A stretch of 64,000 nt of DNA from Candidatus Dormiibacterota bacterium (GTDB lineage Bacteria; Chloroflexota; Dormibacteria; CF-121), in assembly GCA_035544955.1 (NCBI GenBank), contig DASZZN010000008.1, forward strand, positions 1-64,000. Direction: 5' to 3'. The translations under genes were made by a program, and so were the position numbers. The notes beneath the pieces are model-generated. The model ran no database searches and had not been told where the DNA came from. It saw only the letters and a list, made by a program, of their open reading frames with translations. How positions within the stretch are numbered: the first letter of the stretch is position 1; every line of letters begins with the position of its first letter. Shown here piece by piece: positions 37,176-45,776 of the stretch.

Positions 37176-38296
37176 GCGGTCACGCGGTCGACTGGGATAG
37201 CCACCTCGGGCAACGGAAGGGAGACCCTGAGCCGAAATCCTTCGTGTGGCAAAGGCTCGGCGGTGAGGGTTCCGCCGCGCTCGAGCACGCGCTCGCGAAG
37301 TCCGCGCAATCCACTGCCTGGCTGTAGCGTCCCGCCGCGGCCATCGTCCACCACCTCGACGGTGGCACGACCGTCTTGGTTGGTGATGCGGATCGAGCAA
37401 CGCGTCGCCTGGCTGTGCCGCATCACGTTCGTCACCCCTTCGCGCACCGTCCAGGCGAGAACAGCCTCCACGGCGGGCGGCAGCGGGGCATGGTCCTGGT
37501 CGACGTGATATTGAATTCCAGCGGCGGTGAGGGCCTCGTGAGCGCCCGCGAGTTCCGCGGCAAGGGTGGGCTGACGATACCCGGCGACTGCCTCGCGAAC
37601 TTCGCGCAGCGCTTCGCGTGCCACCTTCTCGATGTCTTCGACTTCGTGGGCTGCCAGACCAGGCGTGTTCTTGATCAACCGGCCCGCCAACTCGCTCTTC
37701 AGCGCAATCACGGACAGGCTATGGCCGAGCAGGTCGTGCAGGTCTCTTGCGAACCGAAGGCGCTCCTCGCCCACCGCCAGCCTGGCGATCTGTTCGCGGG
37801 CGAGCGAGAGTTGCCGGTTGGCCTGCAGTAATAGGTGGCCGGCCACGGCGGCGAGCCCAACGATGGCGTCGTTGAGCACCTCACCGCTGGCCTGTAAGGG
37901 TGAAACGCCGCGAAGGACGTCGAGGATCCCACCGGTCAGCGCGACAACAGCGATCAAGGGTACGGCCACCCGCCAGCGGAAGGCTGCGCCCGCCATCACG
38001 GCGACGCAGACCACCACCGTGCCGTACTTCGCGGGCGTCATCAGCGTGAAGCTGCCGATGAAGAGGGCGTTGAGGGCGACCGCGACCACACGAAAGCGCT
38101 GGTCCGGTCCTGCCAGGATGCGCGTCCAGAACCAGATCCAGACCGCGCCGCTCGCGATGAGCAGCCCGAGCGCCAGCGCCTTGCCGTCCGGACTGAAGGG
38201 CCCGCTGAGGATCACGCCGATCGGATAGAGGTAAAAAGCAAGCCAGGCCACCATGAAGAGGCGGCCCAGCTTGATTACGCGAGCGTTCAGACCCAT
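37172..38296 (-). CDS. DesK/LiaS-type sensor histidine kinase
   Basis: 374 aa. About five membrane helices in the first 160 residues, with no large external sensor domain, so it probably senses the membrane itself. Then a coiled linker, the HisKA_3 dimerisation site RFARDLHDLLGHSLSVIALK with the phosphorylated His, and an HATPase: VREGVTNVMRHSQATR (N-box), VEVVDDGRGGTLQPGSGLRG (G1/G2 boxes). The four-base overlap with the response regulator marks the cognate pair. Confidence 0.92.
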   Translation of the reverse strand: MGLNARVIKLGRLFMVAWLAFYLYPIGVILSGPFSPDGKALALGLLIASGAVWIWFWTRILAGPDQRFRVVAVALNALFIGSFTLMTPAKYGTVVVCVAVMAGAAFRWRVAVPLIAVVALTGGILDVLRGVSPLQASGEVLNDAIVGLAAVAGHLLLQANRQLSLAREQIARLAVGEERLRFARDLHDLLGHSLSVIALKSELAGRLIKNTPGLAAHEVEDIEKVAREALREVREAVAGYRQPTLAAELAGAHEALTAAGIQYHVDQDHAPLPPAVEAVLAWTVREGVTNVMRHSQATRCSIRITNQDGRATVEVVDDGRGGTLQPGSGLRGLRERVLERGGTLTAEPLPHEGFRLRVSLPLPEVAIPVDRVTA

Positions 38297-38307
38297 CCGC
38301 TCCCAGC

Positions 38308-39039
38308 CTAGGCGATCACTCCCTGGAGGTCGACCGTCCCCAGGAACCGCTGCTCCGGGTTCGCTTTCACGTCAGACAGCACCTTGCCATCCTTGAGCCG
38401 GACGACGCGATCGGTCTGAGCGGCGATGTCCATATCGTGGGTGACGAGGATAAAGGTCGACCCGAGCTCCCGGTTCATCCGCCGCATCAGGGCGACGAGC
38501 TGTTGGCTTGTCTCACTATCCAGCTCGCCGGTGGGCTCATCGCCGAGAACGATTTCCGGCCGGCTGATCAGCGCTCGGGCGATTGCGACCCGCTGCTGTT
38601 CGCCGCCTGACAGCTGATCGGGCCGGTGATGCATGCGGTCCTTGAGCCCGACCTCCTCCAGCAGCGTCGCCGCCCGCGCCTTGCCGTCCTTGCCGTTCTT
38701 GTGGTACCGCAGCGGCAGCATCACATTCTGGATGGCGTTCAGGCTTGGCAGCAGGTTGAACTCCTGGAAGATGAAACCCAGTTTCTTGCCGCGAAGGTCG
38801 GCCCGGGCTCCATCGCGGAGCTTGCCGGTATCGACGCCGTCGAGGAGGACTTGGCCGCTGGTGGGTCGGAGCAGCAGACCGAGCAAATCCAGCGTCGTCG
38901 TTTTGCCGCTGCCCGACCGGCCGACGATGGAGATGAACTCCCCGGATTCGATTCTCAAACTAATCCCGTCGACCGCCTTGACGGTCGTTGAAGCTTGCTT
39001 GTAGTGCTTGGTCAGCTCGTGAAGTTCGATGGTTCCCAT
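38308..39039 (-). CDS. ABC transporter ATP-binding protein (MacB/LolD type)
   Basis: 243 aa. Walker A SIVGRSGSGKTTTLDLLGLL, Q-loop GFIFQEFNLLPSLNAIQNVM, signature QLSGGEQQRVAIARALISRP, Walker B EIVLGDEPTGELDSETS, H-loop TFILVTHDMDIAAQTDRVVR. FQEFNLLP and GEPTGxLDS are typical of the MacB/FtsE/LolD exporter subfamily. It powers the FtsX-like permease encoded 11 bases upstream. Together with the two-component genes it forms a likely antimicrobial-peptide or membrane-stress export module. Confidence 0.93.
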   Translation of the reverse strand: MGTIELHELTKHYKQASTTVKAVDGISLRIESGEFISIVGRSGSGKTTTLDLLGLLLRPTSGQVLLDGVDTGKLRDGARADLRGKKLGFIFQEFNLLPSLNAIQNVMLPLRYHKNGKDGKARAATLLEEVGLKDRMHHRPDQLSGGEQQRVAIARALISRPEIVLGDEPTGELDSETSQQLVALMRRMNRELGSTFILVTHDMDIAAQTDRVVRLKDGKVLSDVKANPEQRFLGTVDLQGVIA

Positions 39040-39050
39040 ATGGTTGCCTC

Positions 39051-40256
39051 CTACGCCGCCCGCAGCGCCCGCACCGGATCCATCCGGGAGGCACGAAGGG
39101 CAGGAATAATGCCGGCGGCGGCGCCCAGTCCGACCGAGAACAGGATCGCCACGATCACGAGGCGCCAGGTCAGCAGGAAGAGCGTCAGATTGGCCGATGC
39201 CGTCGCCGCGTTGATCAAGCTGGTCAGACCCCAGCCGAGGAGCAGCCCGATGCCGCCGCCGATCCCGCCGATCACGATCGCCTCGAGCAGGTACTCGCGG
39301 AGGATGTGTCCCACCTTGGCGCCAACGGCCTTCTTCAACCCAATCTCACGGACACGCTCGGTGACCGCCATCAGCATCGTGTTGATCACGGACAGGCCGC
39401 CGACGACGAGCGCGATCAGCGCCGCGCCGGTGGTGATGGCGGTGAAGATCGCCCCGCCTGCGTTGAAGCTGGCGACAATCACGCTCGGCTTGGTGGCCTT
39501 GACGCCGGGAACTTCAGCGTTGATTTTGTCCGCGAGCTTATCGAGGTCGACGCCCGGCTTGCCGTATACGGTTGCCCCATTGACGAGCTTTGTCGTGTCG
39601 ATGCTGCTCCGGATGCTCGCCGGCAGCGTTTCCTTCAGAAGCATCTGCGAATCGGCGAGGCTGACATACGCCCCGGTGTCGGGAGCGGTCTGCGTCTTCG
39701 CCAGGACGCCGACCACGCTGAAGGTATGGTTGATGAAGTCGGGCGGCGCGTCCTTCGCCCGGATGGGGAGGTCGATCGTGTTGCCGACGTTCTTTTTGAA
39801 CTCGGTGGCGAAGTCAGATCCCAAGACCACCTCGCCGGTGGCGTTCGGGTTGAGGTCGCGACCCTGCGCGATGTGGAGCTTGAAGGCGCTATAGTCATTG
39901 GCTCGCGGATCTAGGTTCGAGATATAGTCCGGGATCCCGAATGAGACGGTGTTCGTGCTGCCCGGCTTGGCACTCACGCTCACGTCCGGAAATGCCGCGG
40001 CGACTCCGTCAACTTTTTCCAGCGCCGCAACCCGGTCGAGCGTGAGCAGGCCGCCGCCGAAGCCGCCGACCGCGCCGCTGGAGCTGTCTGCGACCTGGAC
40101 GTTGGACCCAAAGTAGGTCGCGCCCCCGGAGAGCAGCGCGTTGAACTTCTCCGCCATCGCACCCATCGTGACCAGGGCGAGCACGCCGATCACGATTCCG
40201 CTGATGGTCAGGATGTTGCGCAGCTTGCGCCGCGTGAGATTTCGAATGATTTCCAT
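39051..40256 (-). CDS. ABC transporter permease (MacB/FtsX family)
   Basis: 401 aa. N-terminal membrane helix (NLTRRKLRNILTISGIVIGV) is followed by a large periplasmic/extracellular MacB_PCD domain (about 45-260) with GGGLLTLDRVAALEKVDGVA and GEVVLGSDFATEFKKNVGNT. Three C-terminal helices carry the FtsX signature: VGGLSVINTMLMAVTERVRE, IGLKKAVGAKVGHILREYLL, and GAAAGIIPALRASRMDPVRAL. First gene of a four-gene unit: permease, ATPase, kinase, regulator. Confidence 0.92.
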   Translation of the reverse strand: MEIIRNLTRRKLRNILTISGIVIGVLALVTMGAMAEKFNALLSGGATYFGSNVQVADSSSGAVGGFGGGLLTLDRVAALEKVDGVAAAFPDVSVSAKPGSTNTVSFGIPDYISNLDPRANDYSAFKLHIAQGRDLNPNATGEVVLGSDFATEFKKNVGNTIDLPIRAKDAPPDFINHTFSVVGVLAKTQTAPDTGAYVSLADSQMLLKETLPASIRSSIDTTKLVNGATVYGKPGVDLDKLADKINAEVPGVKATKPSVIVASFNAGGAIFTAITTGAALIALVVGGLSVINTMLMAVTERVREIGLKKAVGAKVGHILREYLLEAIVIGGIGGGIGLLLGWGLTSLINAATASANLTLFLLTWRLVIVAILFSVGLGAAAGIIPALRASRMDPVRALRAA

Positions 40257-40452
40257 GAGATCCTCCTCTTCTGTGGCCGGCTATTGAATCGATACTGCCG
40301 ATCGAGTCTGTCCGAAAGATGTGGCAGGTTGATGCCGAACCATGCGCGATTTCATGTCACGACGGTAGCGCCCCACCGTCTTTCAAACCAGTCGCAGGGG
40401 TCAGCTATTCCGCGTGACTTGTGTAACAGTTATCGAGCGGGCCGAGTCGCGC

Positions 40453-40481
40453 TTGACTGCGCCATAGAAAACGTCTATAGC
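40453..40481 (+). promoter_or_regulatory. Promoter and LysR-type dyad upstream of the LysR regulator; leaderless arrangement
   Basis: TTGACT (40453-40458), 17 bases, TATAGC (40476-40481). The GTG start follows only 6 bases after the -10, so the transcript probably begins at or next to the start codon. A perfect 15-base dyad ATAGA-N5-TCTAT (40464-40478, T-N11-A type) overlaps the -10, fitting autoregulation. Confidence 0.7.
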
Positions 40482-40487
40482 TAGGAC

Positions 40488-41405
40488 GTGCTGCTGGCCC
40501 AGGTCGAGGGGTTTCTCGAAGTCGCGCGCCGGGGAAACGTGAGTCGGGCGGCCGAGGCGATGTTCGTCACCCAGCCGACGCTGACCGCCCGCCTCCACGC
40601 GCTCGAGCGGGAGTTGGGCGAGCCGCTCTTCGCGCGGACCCGCCGTGGCATGCGCCTGACCGACGCCGGCCGGGCTTTCCTCCCCTTTGCCGAACGCGCC
40701 ATGCGGGCGGTGCGCGATGGTCGCCAGGCGCTGAATGACGCCCGCTCCGCCTCCGCCGGCCGGCTGGTGCTCGGAGCCGCCCCGGCCGTCAGCACCTACA
40801 TTCTCCCGGCACTCCTCCAGCGGTTTGCGGCCGCCTACCCGCGGATCGAGGTGGCGGTCCGGACCGGACATTCGGAAGACGTCCTGCAGATGTTGCTCCG
40901 CGACGAGGTCCAGCTGGCCATGGTGCGGACCATGCGACACCCGGACATCGAGTCGATCCCCCTGTACGAAGAGGCGCTGGTCCTGGTCGTGCCGCCCGGT
41001 CACCCCTTCGCCGAACGATCGAGCGTCGGCATCGCCGACGTCGCCTCGGAGCGGCTGATCTTCTTCGACCGCACCTCGAGCTACTACGAGCTGACCCAGT
41101 CCTTCTTTCTCAGCTTGGGCGTGACGCCGCGCGAGGTGATGGAGCTGGACAACATCGAGTCGGCGAAGAAGATGGTCGAGCGCCGCCTCGGCATCGCCCT
41201 GCTTCCCCGTTCGGCCGTCGCGGGCGAGCTGGCCGCGAAGACCCTGACCCAGGTCGCTGTCACCGACGCGCCGGCGATGTCGCAAAAGATCGTGGTGATC
41301 CGCCGCCGCGACCAGGGCCGGCCATCAGGAACGGTCGCGGCCTTCCTCAACCTGGTGCGCGACTCCGATCCTGCCGCCGACGCGCATCTCCTCTCCACAG
41401 TTTGA
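40488..41405 (+). CDS. LysR-type transcriptional regulator
   Basis: 305 aa, GTG start. The winged helix is FLEVARRGNVSRAAEAMFVT with QPTLTARLHALERELGEPLF. The periplasmic-binding-like effector domain runs from about residue 90 (RLVLGAAPAVSTYILPALLQ) to LGIALLPRSAVAGELA. The NIESAKKMVERRLGIALLP segment is typical of the CysB/CbbR-like subfamily. The regulated genes are not evident: upstream is the divergent ABC exporter unit, downstream a convergent nucleotidyltransferase and the isocitrate lyase-type gene, the latter a plausible target. Confidence 0.9.
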   Translation: MLLAQVEGFLEVARRGNVSRAAEAMFVTQPTLTARLHALERELGEPLFARTRRGMRLTDAGRAFLPFAERAMRAVRDGRQALNDARSASAGRLVLGAAPAVSTYILPALLQRFAAAYPRIEVAVRTGHSEDVLQMLLRDEVQLAMVRTMRHPDIESIPLYEEALVLVVPPGHPFAERSSVGIADVASERLIFFDRTSSYYELTQSFFLSLGVTPREVMELDNIESAKKMVERRLGIALLPRSAVAGELAAKTLTQVAVTDAPAMSQKIVVIRRRDQGRPSGTVAAFLNLVRDSDPAADAHLLSTV

Positions 41406-41916
41406 AAATGGGCGGCACCTCAAGGTCAAACGCCCGGCATAGGGCGAGGACATCTCGATAATCCGTCTCATCCGGCGTGTATGTCATATGGCCTCTGACT
41501 TGGAATGCCGCCGTCTCACACTTGACTGGTCTGTCGGCGATTGTCCCTCGTCCCTCGAGTGAACCCACCTCGAATGGCAATCCCGCTGGACCATACACAC
41601 TAACCCCGGTTGCCGAGATCAGCGTTTCGCTGAAGTCCACTAAGTGGGCGTCGACCAGGCGTCCGCGCCCGTCACGGAGCACCCAGTTGAAGTCGTTATC
41701 CACACGGTGGGTGCTAAAGCCTGCCGCTTCCATGGCCGCCGCATAAGCCGCGCGGTCCGCAGCCGAGATCGTGATGTCGAGATCTTCGTGTGCACGACTT
41801 TGATGGCCGAGAAGCGCATCAACCCCCCAGCCGCCATTTAGCCATACGTCGATTCCGTGCAGCTCAAGCCAGCCGAGTAGCTCGACTACATCCGAGGCGT
41901 TCATCATCGCCATCAT
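41347..41916 (-). CDS. Lincosamide/aminoglycoside nucleotidyltransferase-like protein
   Basis: 189 aa. The polymerase-beta-type nucleotidyltransferase core is seen in HGIDVWLNGGWGVDALLGHQ (GG...D) followed by SRAHEDLDITISAADR with the DxD metal pair, then a second acidic site LVDAHLVDF. It matches the Lnu/Aminoglyc_resit group that transfers AMP to lincosamides or related antibiotics. Whether it confers resistance is unknown. Its 3' end overlaps the convergent LysR gene by 59 bases. Confidence 0.78.
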   Translation of the reverse strand: MMAMMNASDVVELLGWLELHGIDVWLNGGWGVDALLGHQSRAHEDLDITISAADRAAYAAAMEAAGFSTHRVDNDFNWVLRDGRGRLVDAHLVDFSETLISATGVSVYGPAGLPFEVGSLEGRGTIADRPVKCETAAFQVRGHMTYTPDETDYRDVLALCRAFDLEVPPIFKLWRGDARRRQDRSRAPG

Positions 41917-41952
41917 CCATTGTCTGTCTCCCCAGCGGGATCGAGCCGGGGC

Positions 41953-43107
41953 TTAGACGACGCGGTCTTCGGGAAGGGTCTCGACGAACTCCTGGCCGAG
42001 ACGGGCCGCGTCGTACGCCTTACCGACCAGGTGGTGGTAGGGCACGCCCGAGAAGAAATGGTGGCTCTTGGTGGGGAAGTCCTGGCCTTGCTCGAATTCC
42101 TTCCGCTGCAGCGCGATGTACCCGTCCTGCTGGTCCGTCGACATTGCCTGGAGGAGCACACTCAGGCCATGCCCTGCGGCATGCTGCGCGCCCAGGGTGA
42201 TGAAGATGAACTTCACGCCCATCTCAGCCAGCTCGGCAAAGGTCATCGGGTTCGGCTCGCTGATCCACTTGAACGACGATGACCAGTTGAAGGCGAAGCG
42301 CGCGTCCGGAAAGCGCTTCTTGATCTGCTCGGTAAAGGTTTCGACGGCGCCGCGATCGGCCGTGGGGAACTCGCACCAGAGCAGGTCGGGAATGCCGCTG
42401 TCGAGGTAACGCAGGCCGCGATCGACGGCTAGCTCCATGTGCCGCAGCGGCTCGGGCGCGTCAACGGCGCTGAGGCCGTCGGTGCGGGCAATGATGACGA
42501 AGTCGCGGTTGCCCAGGTCGTCGGCGACCGCCCGCGCCATCCGCAGCTTGCCCACCATCTCGTTGACCGGGATGAGCGCCTTGCCGCCGATGTGGCCGCA
42601 ACGCTTGGGGAGCACCTGGTCTTCGATGTGTGCCGCTGCCACGCCCGCGGTCACGTAGAGCTCGGTGGTGCGCTGGACGTTGAAGATGTTGCCGTAGCCG
42701 CCGTCCATGTCGACGATCACCGGCGGGATGTCGAGATGCCTTGGCGCAACGCCCTTCTCCGGATCGCCTACCGCCATCGTCAGCTGGAATTTGCGCAGCG
42801 CGCCCACTGTCCGCCGGGCAGCGTCCGCGATCTCGACGTTGGAGTAGAGGTCCATGTCGGTCGTCCCCAGGTGCCCAATGGCGAAGGAGTAGCCACTGAA
42901 GTAGACGGCCTTGAAGCCGTAGTACATGACGAGCTGGGCGCCCATCGGGTCGTAGACCCCCGGTCCGAACAGGAACGGCTCCGTATCGAGCAGCTCGCGC
43001 ATCCGGGTGCTGGGATGGACGAAGCGTGAAGCCGGCACCTTGAACCCCTCCGGCAACAGCGGGCTGGGGGCGAGCTTGCTGGTTTGCGGCACGGCGATCC
43101 GGGACAT
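41953..43107 (-). CDS. Isocitrate lyase/PEP mutase-family enzyme, probable isocitrate lyase
   Basis: 384 aa TIM-barrel. GVYDPMGAQLVMYYGFKAVY, VIVDMDGGYGNIFNVQRTTE, AAHIEDQVLPKRCGHIGGKA (the K-R/K-C-G-H active-site Cys motif of isocitrate lyases), VIIARTDGLSAVD, FAFNWSSSFKW and QHAAGHGLSVLLQAM are visible. KRCGH and the WSSSF motif favour isocitrate lyase over 2-methylisocitrate lyase. It is shorter than E. coli AceA (434). No malate synthase is in the window, so a glyoxylate bypass cannot be confirmed. A tiny Cys-rich ORF lies 10 bases upstream. Confidence 0.82.
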   Translation of the reverse strand: MSRIAVPQTSKLAPSPLLPEGFKVPASRFVHPSTRMRELLDTEPFLFGPGVYDPMGAQLVMYYGFKAVYFSGYSFAIGHLGTTDMDLYSNVEIADAARRTVGALRKFQLTMAVGDPEKGVAPRHLDIPPVIVDMDGGYGNIFNVQRTTELYVTAGVAAAHIEDQVLPKRCGHIGGKALIPVNEMVGKLRMARAVADDLGNRDFVIIARTDGLSAVDAPEPLRHMELAVDRGLRYLDSGIPDLLWCEFPTADRGAVETFTEQIKKRFPDARFAFNWSSSFKWISEPNPMTFAELAEMGVKFIFITLGAQHAAGHGLSVLLQAMSTDQQDGYIALQRKEFEQGQDFPTKSHHFFSGVPYHHLVGKAYDAARLGQEFVETLPEDRVV

Positions 43108-43117
43108 CAGTACCGGC

Positions 43118-43225
43118 TTATTCGTTCCCGTGATCGCGTTCGCAGTCGTCTGGGCAGCCGCACTCCACGACCTCGGCCCGACACTGGTAGTCGTCGCGCG
43201 CCGTCTGGATGACTCGCCCTTCCAT
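43118..43225 (-). CDS. Tiny Cys-rich protein upstream of the isocitrate lyase-type gene
   Basis: 35 aa from ATG 43225 (38 aa from ATG 43234): MEGRVIQTARDDYQCRAEVV then ECGCPDDCERDHGNE. Four cysteines in a C-x7-C-x-C-x3-C pattern could bind a metal or Fe-S cluster. It ends 10 bases before the next gene, on the same strand and with a candidate promoter upstream. No clear ribosome binding site is present, and I know of no named family. Either a regulatory or metal-binding microprotein or a chance frame. Confidence 0.45.
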   Translation of the reverse strand: MEGRVIQTARDDYQCRAEVVECGCPDDCERDHGNE

Positions 43226-43243
43226 GCTGATCATGGGTGAAAC

Positions 43244-43272
43244 GTTATCAACTAACGAGTCATCAAGTCCAA
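43244..43272 (-). promoter_or_regulatory. Candidate promoter for the Cys-rich ORF and isocitrate lyase-type gene
   Basis: On the minus strand TTGGAC (43272-43267), 17 bases, GATAAC (43249-43244). The surrounding AT-rich stretch has related TTGAT/TTAGTTGATAAC segments. Confidence 0.4.
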
Positions 43273-43304
43273 TCGTTTCTGGCGATTGGGGCGATAAACG
43301 ACTC

Positions 43305-43592
43305 CTATATCACGTGGAAGCTGGCCGCCATCTCCAGGCCCAGCGCTACGGCCGCCAGGAGCAGCAAGATCGCCACGATCCGCGCGTCATTCGTCGCCGC
43401 GATCGCGGCGAGCCGGGCCTTCCCCAACCGGGCAGCGACCTCCAGTCCGGTGGTGCGCAGGACCGCTCCAGCCGCGAGCGCCAACCGCGCCCGGACGGCG
43501 CCGAGGCGACGCAGAACCTCCGAGTGGATTCGAACCGGCGACGCGCGTTCGGCCTGCTGCGGCAGCGGACCACGCACCGAAAACATTCCCAT
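43305..43592 (-). CDS. Small protein with one C-terminal membrane segment
   Basis: 95 aa from the ATG at 43592, preceded by AAGGAGG at an 8-base spacing. Basic, Ala-rich N-terminal two thirds with a helical VLRRLGAVRARLALAAGAVL, then IVAILLLLAAVALGLEMAAS as the only membrane segment. A longer frame to 43646 lacks that ribosome binding site. No family recognised; possibly a tail-anchored membrane protein. Confidence 0.5.
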   Translation of the reverse strand: MGMFSVRGPLPQQAERASPVRIHSEVLRRLGAVRARLALAAGAVLRTTGLEVAARLGKARLAAIAATNDARIVAILLLLAAVALGLEMAASFHVI

Positions 43593-43694
43593 CTCGCTTC
43601 CCTCCTTCCCTGAGTTCGCCGAGCGAACGGGGCTCCTGATCGACACCGTAGCAGATCACCCGCGGTCCACGCCCAGGCGGCCCGGGGTCCTGGG

Positions 43695-44270
43695 TCAGGC
43701 GAGGGGCGGCTGGTTCCAGAGTCGGATCACTGGATCGGCGTGCTCGTAGCCCAGGACGCTGACGGTCGCGGTCTGCAGCGCATAGTGGCGGCCGCCTTCG
43801 GGTGGCTCGCCAAGCCAGCGGGCGGCGAGCACACGCAGCACGTGTCCGTGGGCAAAGAGCAAGACGTCACCGCGAACCGCGCGGACTTCGGCGACCACGC
43901 GGTCGGCGCGGCGGCCGACATCGGCGGCCGTCTCGCCGCCGGGGCAGCCGTCCCGCCATAGGGACCAGTTGGGGTGGAGCTCTTCGATCTGCTGGGAGGT
44001 GAGACCCTCGTAGCGGCCGTAATCCCACTCGACCAGATCGGGTCGCACCTGGGCCTGCTCGCCATAGCCCGCGAGGCGGCAGGTTTCGAGGGCGCGCTGG
44101 AGCGGGCTCGTGAGGACGAGCGCAAACCTCCAGGCGTGCAGCCGCGGGCCGAGCGCGCGGGCCTGGCGTTCTCCCTCATCCGTGAGGGGAAGATCGGTTT
44201 TGCCGGTGTGGCGAAGACTGAGACTCCATATCGTCTCCCCGTGGCGCGCCAGCACCACCGACTGGGCCAA
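43695..44270 (-). CDS. Histidine phosphatase (phosphoglycerate mutase-like)
   Basis: 191 aa, TTG start at 44270 (AQSVVLARHGETIWSLSLRH). Catalytic RHGE motif at about 9-12, the first arginine of TSPLQRALETCRLA, acid base in VEWDYGRYEGLTSQQIEE, and the second His in LLFAHGHVLRVLAARWLGEP. A cobalamin-type or general phosphate ester phosphatase is equally possible. It starts 11 bases after the adjacent LiaF-like gene; the much longer frame upstream is an antisense-type extension. Confidence 0.85.
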   Translation of the reverse strand: MAQSVVLARHGETIWSLSLRHTGKTDLPLTDEGERQARALGPRLHAWRFALVLTSPLQRALETCRLAGYGEQAQVRPDLVEWDYGRYEGLTSQQIEELHPNWSLWRDGCPGGETAADVGRRADRVVAEVRAVRGDVLLFAHGHVLRVLAARWLGEPPEGGRHYALQTATVSVLGYEHADPVIRLWNQPPLA

Positions 44271-44281
44271 CGGGATTGGCC

Positions 44282-45193
44282 TCAGCCGGTCCGGAAGTCG
44301 ACGCGGGAGGCGCCGCCGCTGATCTCGATGTCGTAACGGTCGGAGGCCGACGCGTAACCGGGGCTCTGACGCTGGAAGTCGCCACCGATCGCCGCGTACG
44401 AGGACCCGTTGATGTGGAGCCCGCTCACCCCGCCGCTGGCCGCCACATGCCACTGGGTGCCGGCCGGCGCCCGGAGCGTCAGGTTGCTGACGCCTCCTGA
44501 AATGTTGATCACGACGGTGCCCTTCGGGCTGGGCAACTGTGCGTCCATCCGGCTGAAGCCGCCCGAGATGTCCATCTTGGCCAGCTGCAGATGGCGCAGG
44601 TCGAGGTGCGCGTTGGTGGTGCCGCTGCCGATCGTGATGCTCCAGGGGATGCGATCGGTCAGGGTGACCACGACGTGCCGCCGTGACGCACCGAGCAGGT
44701 TGAGAGGAACGAAGCCCGAGCTCTGCTTGATCTGCAAGGTGCCGCTCTCGTGGTCGAGGCTGATCGTCGGCGGGTAGTCGCTGCCCGGGTAATCGACCCG
44801 CGCCTGGTAGAGCGAGTCGCCCAAGCTGCCCGCTTGAATGTCGACGGTCGCCCCGCTGTAGTTCAGGTCCAGGGTCGCCGCCGTCAGGCCGCCGAGGCTC
44901 TCCGAAGAGTTCGCCTGCCGCGTGCCGAAGGGGGCCGCCGGTGCCAGGGCGGCATAGGCCACGGCGGCGCCCACGATCACGACCGTGGCGCCCAGCCCGG
45001 TCAGCGTGGCTTGCTGGCGTGGCAGCGTGTGATTGAGGATCAGTTGCAGTCCGAGAATGACGAGCAGCAATGGCCACAGGTCACCGAGCCGCAGCAGGGC
45101 GTCCGAAGAGAGGACGCCGGTATTGGACAGCAGAACGACGACGCCGATTGCGATCAGGACCAGCGGGAACAGCAGGCCGCGGCTCCTGTACAT
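44282..45193 (-). CDS. LiaF/toastrack-type membrane protein
   Basis: 303 aa. Four hydrophobic helices at the N-terminus (LLFPLVLIAIGVVVLLSNTG, LLRLGDLWPLLLVILGLQLI and two further) correspond to the LiaF transmembrane module. A C-terminal toastrack beta-solenoid with repeated short strands follows: LDLNYSGATVDIQAGSLGDS, MDISGGFSRMDAQLPSPKGT, VVINISGGVSNLTLRAPAGT and IEISGGASRVDF. Such proteins act in envelope-stress signalling next to PspC, which is the next gene upstream on the same strand. Confidence 0.78.
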   Translation of the reverse strand: MYRSRGLLFPLVLIAIGVVVLLSNTGVLSSDALLRLGDLWPLLLVILGLQLILNHTLPRQQATLTGLGATVVIVGAAVAYAALAPAAPFGTRQANSSESLGGLTAATLDLNYSGATVDIQAGSLGDSLYQARVDYPGSDYPPTISLDHESGTLQIKQSSGFVPLNLLGASRRHVVVTLTDRIPWSITIGSGTTNAHLDLRHLQLAKMDISGGFSRMDAQLPSPKGTVVINISGGVSNLTLRAPAGTQWHVAASGGVSGLHINGSSYAAIGGDFQRQSPGYASASDRYDIEISGGASRVDFRTG

Positions 45194-45199
45194 GGCTGC

Positions 45200-45742
45200 C
45201 TAGCGGCGGCGAGCCAGAAACAGCAGCCCGGCGGCGATCAGGATGACGGGGCCCACGATCTCCCAGTGGATGAGGCGGAACCATCCGAGATTGGCGGCCA
45301 GGAAGTACGCGCCGATCACGATCAGGATGATGCCGAGCCACAGCCCCCTGGGTCGGTCACCATGGGTGGCTCCTGGCCCGCGACCCTGCGAGGGCGGGGA
45401 TGCCGGCACGCCAGCCGGCGATGTGGGAGTCGCGGCGCCGGTGGGGTGCGTACGAAAGCCGGTGCGAAAGTCCTCCCGGACTTCGTCACCCATCGCGCGC
45501 AGGCGAGCACCGATGTTTCGCGTGGCCGATGTCGGCGCACCCTCCGGTGGCTCCATCAGGAACCAGAGGGCCAGGTAGAGGAGGACGCCGATACCAATTC
45601 CGGGTGGGATCAAGGCAAGGATGACGAAGACGATGCGGACCAGCAGGGGGTCGACACCGAAGTAGATGGCGAGGCCCGAACAGACGCCCCCGATGATCCG
45701 ATCCGGTCCACGCCGCAAGACGCCCCCTGTCGTCTCACCCAT
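45200..45742 (-). CDS. PspC-domain membrane protein
   Basis: 180 aa. The PspC domain is LRRGPDRIIGGVCSGLAIYF followed by GVDPLLVRIVFVILALIPPG and a second helix (LLYLALWFLMEP). A disordered Thr/Pro/Gly linker leads to a LiaF-type helical pair (LWLGIILIVIGAYFLAANLG, IVGPVILIAAGLLFLARRR). Phage-shock-type envelope-stress proteins regulate or buffer membrane damage. Seven bases separate it from the LiaF-like gene, so the two are co-transcribed. Confidence 0.88.
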   Translation of the reverse strand: MGETTGGVLRRGPDRIIGGVCSGLAIYFGVDPLLVRIVFVILALIPPGIGIGVLLYLALWFLMEPPEGAPTSATRNIGARLRAMGDEVREDFRTGFRTHPTGAATPTSPAGVPASPPSQGRGPGATHGDRPRGLWLGIILIVIGAYFLAANLGWFRLIHWEIVGPVILIAAGLLFLARRR

Positions 45743-45776
45743 GGCCCCGGCAATTATCCCACGTCGTGTGAGCGCG

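Noticed and set aside
36570-37400. Longer start for the response regulator
   Set aside because: The extra N-terminus lies in the kinase gene in another frame and has no receiver homology; GTG 37175 overlaps the kinase stop as expected.
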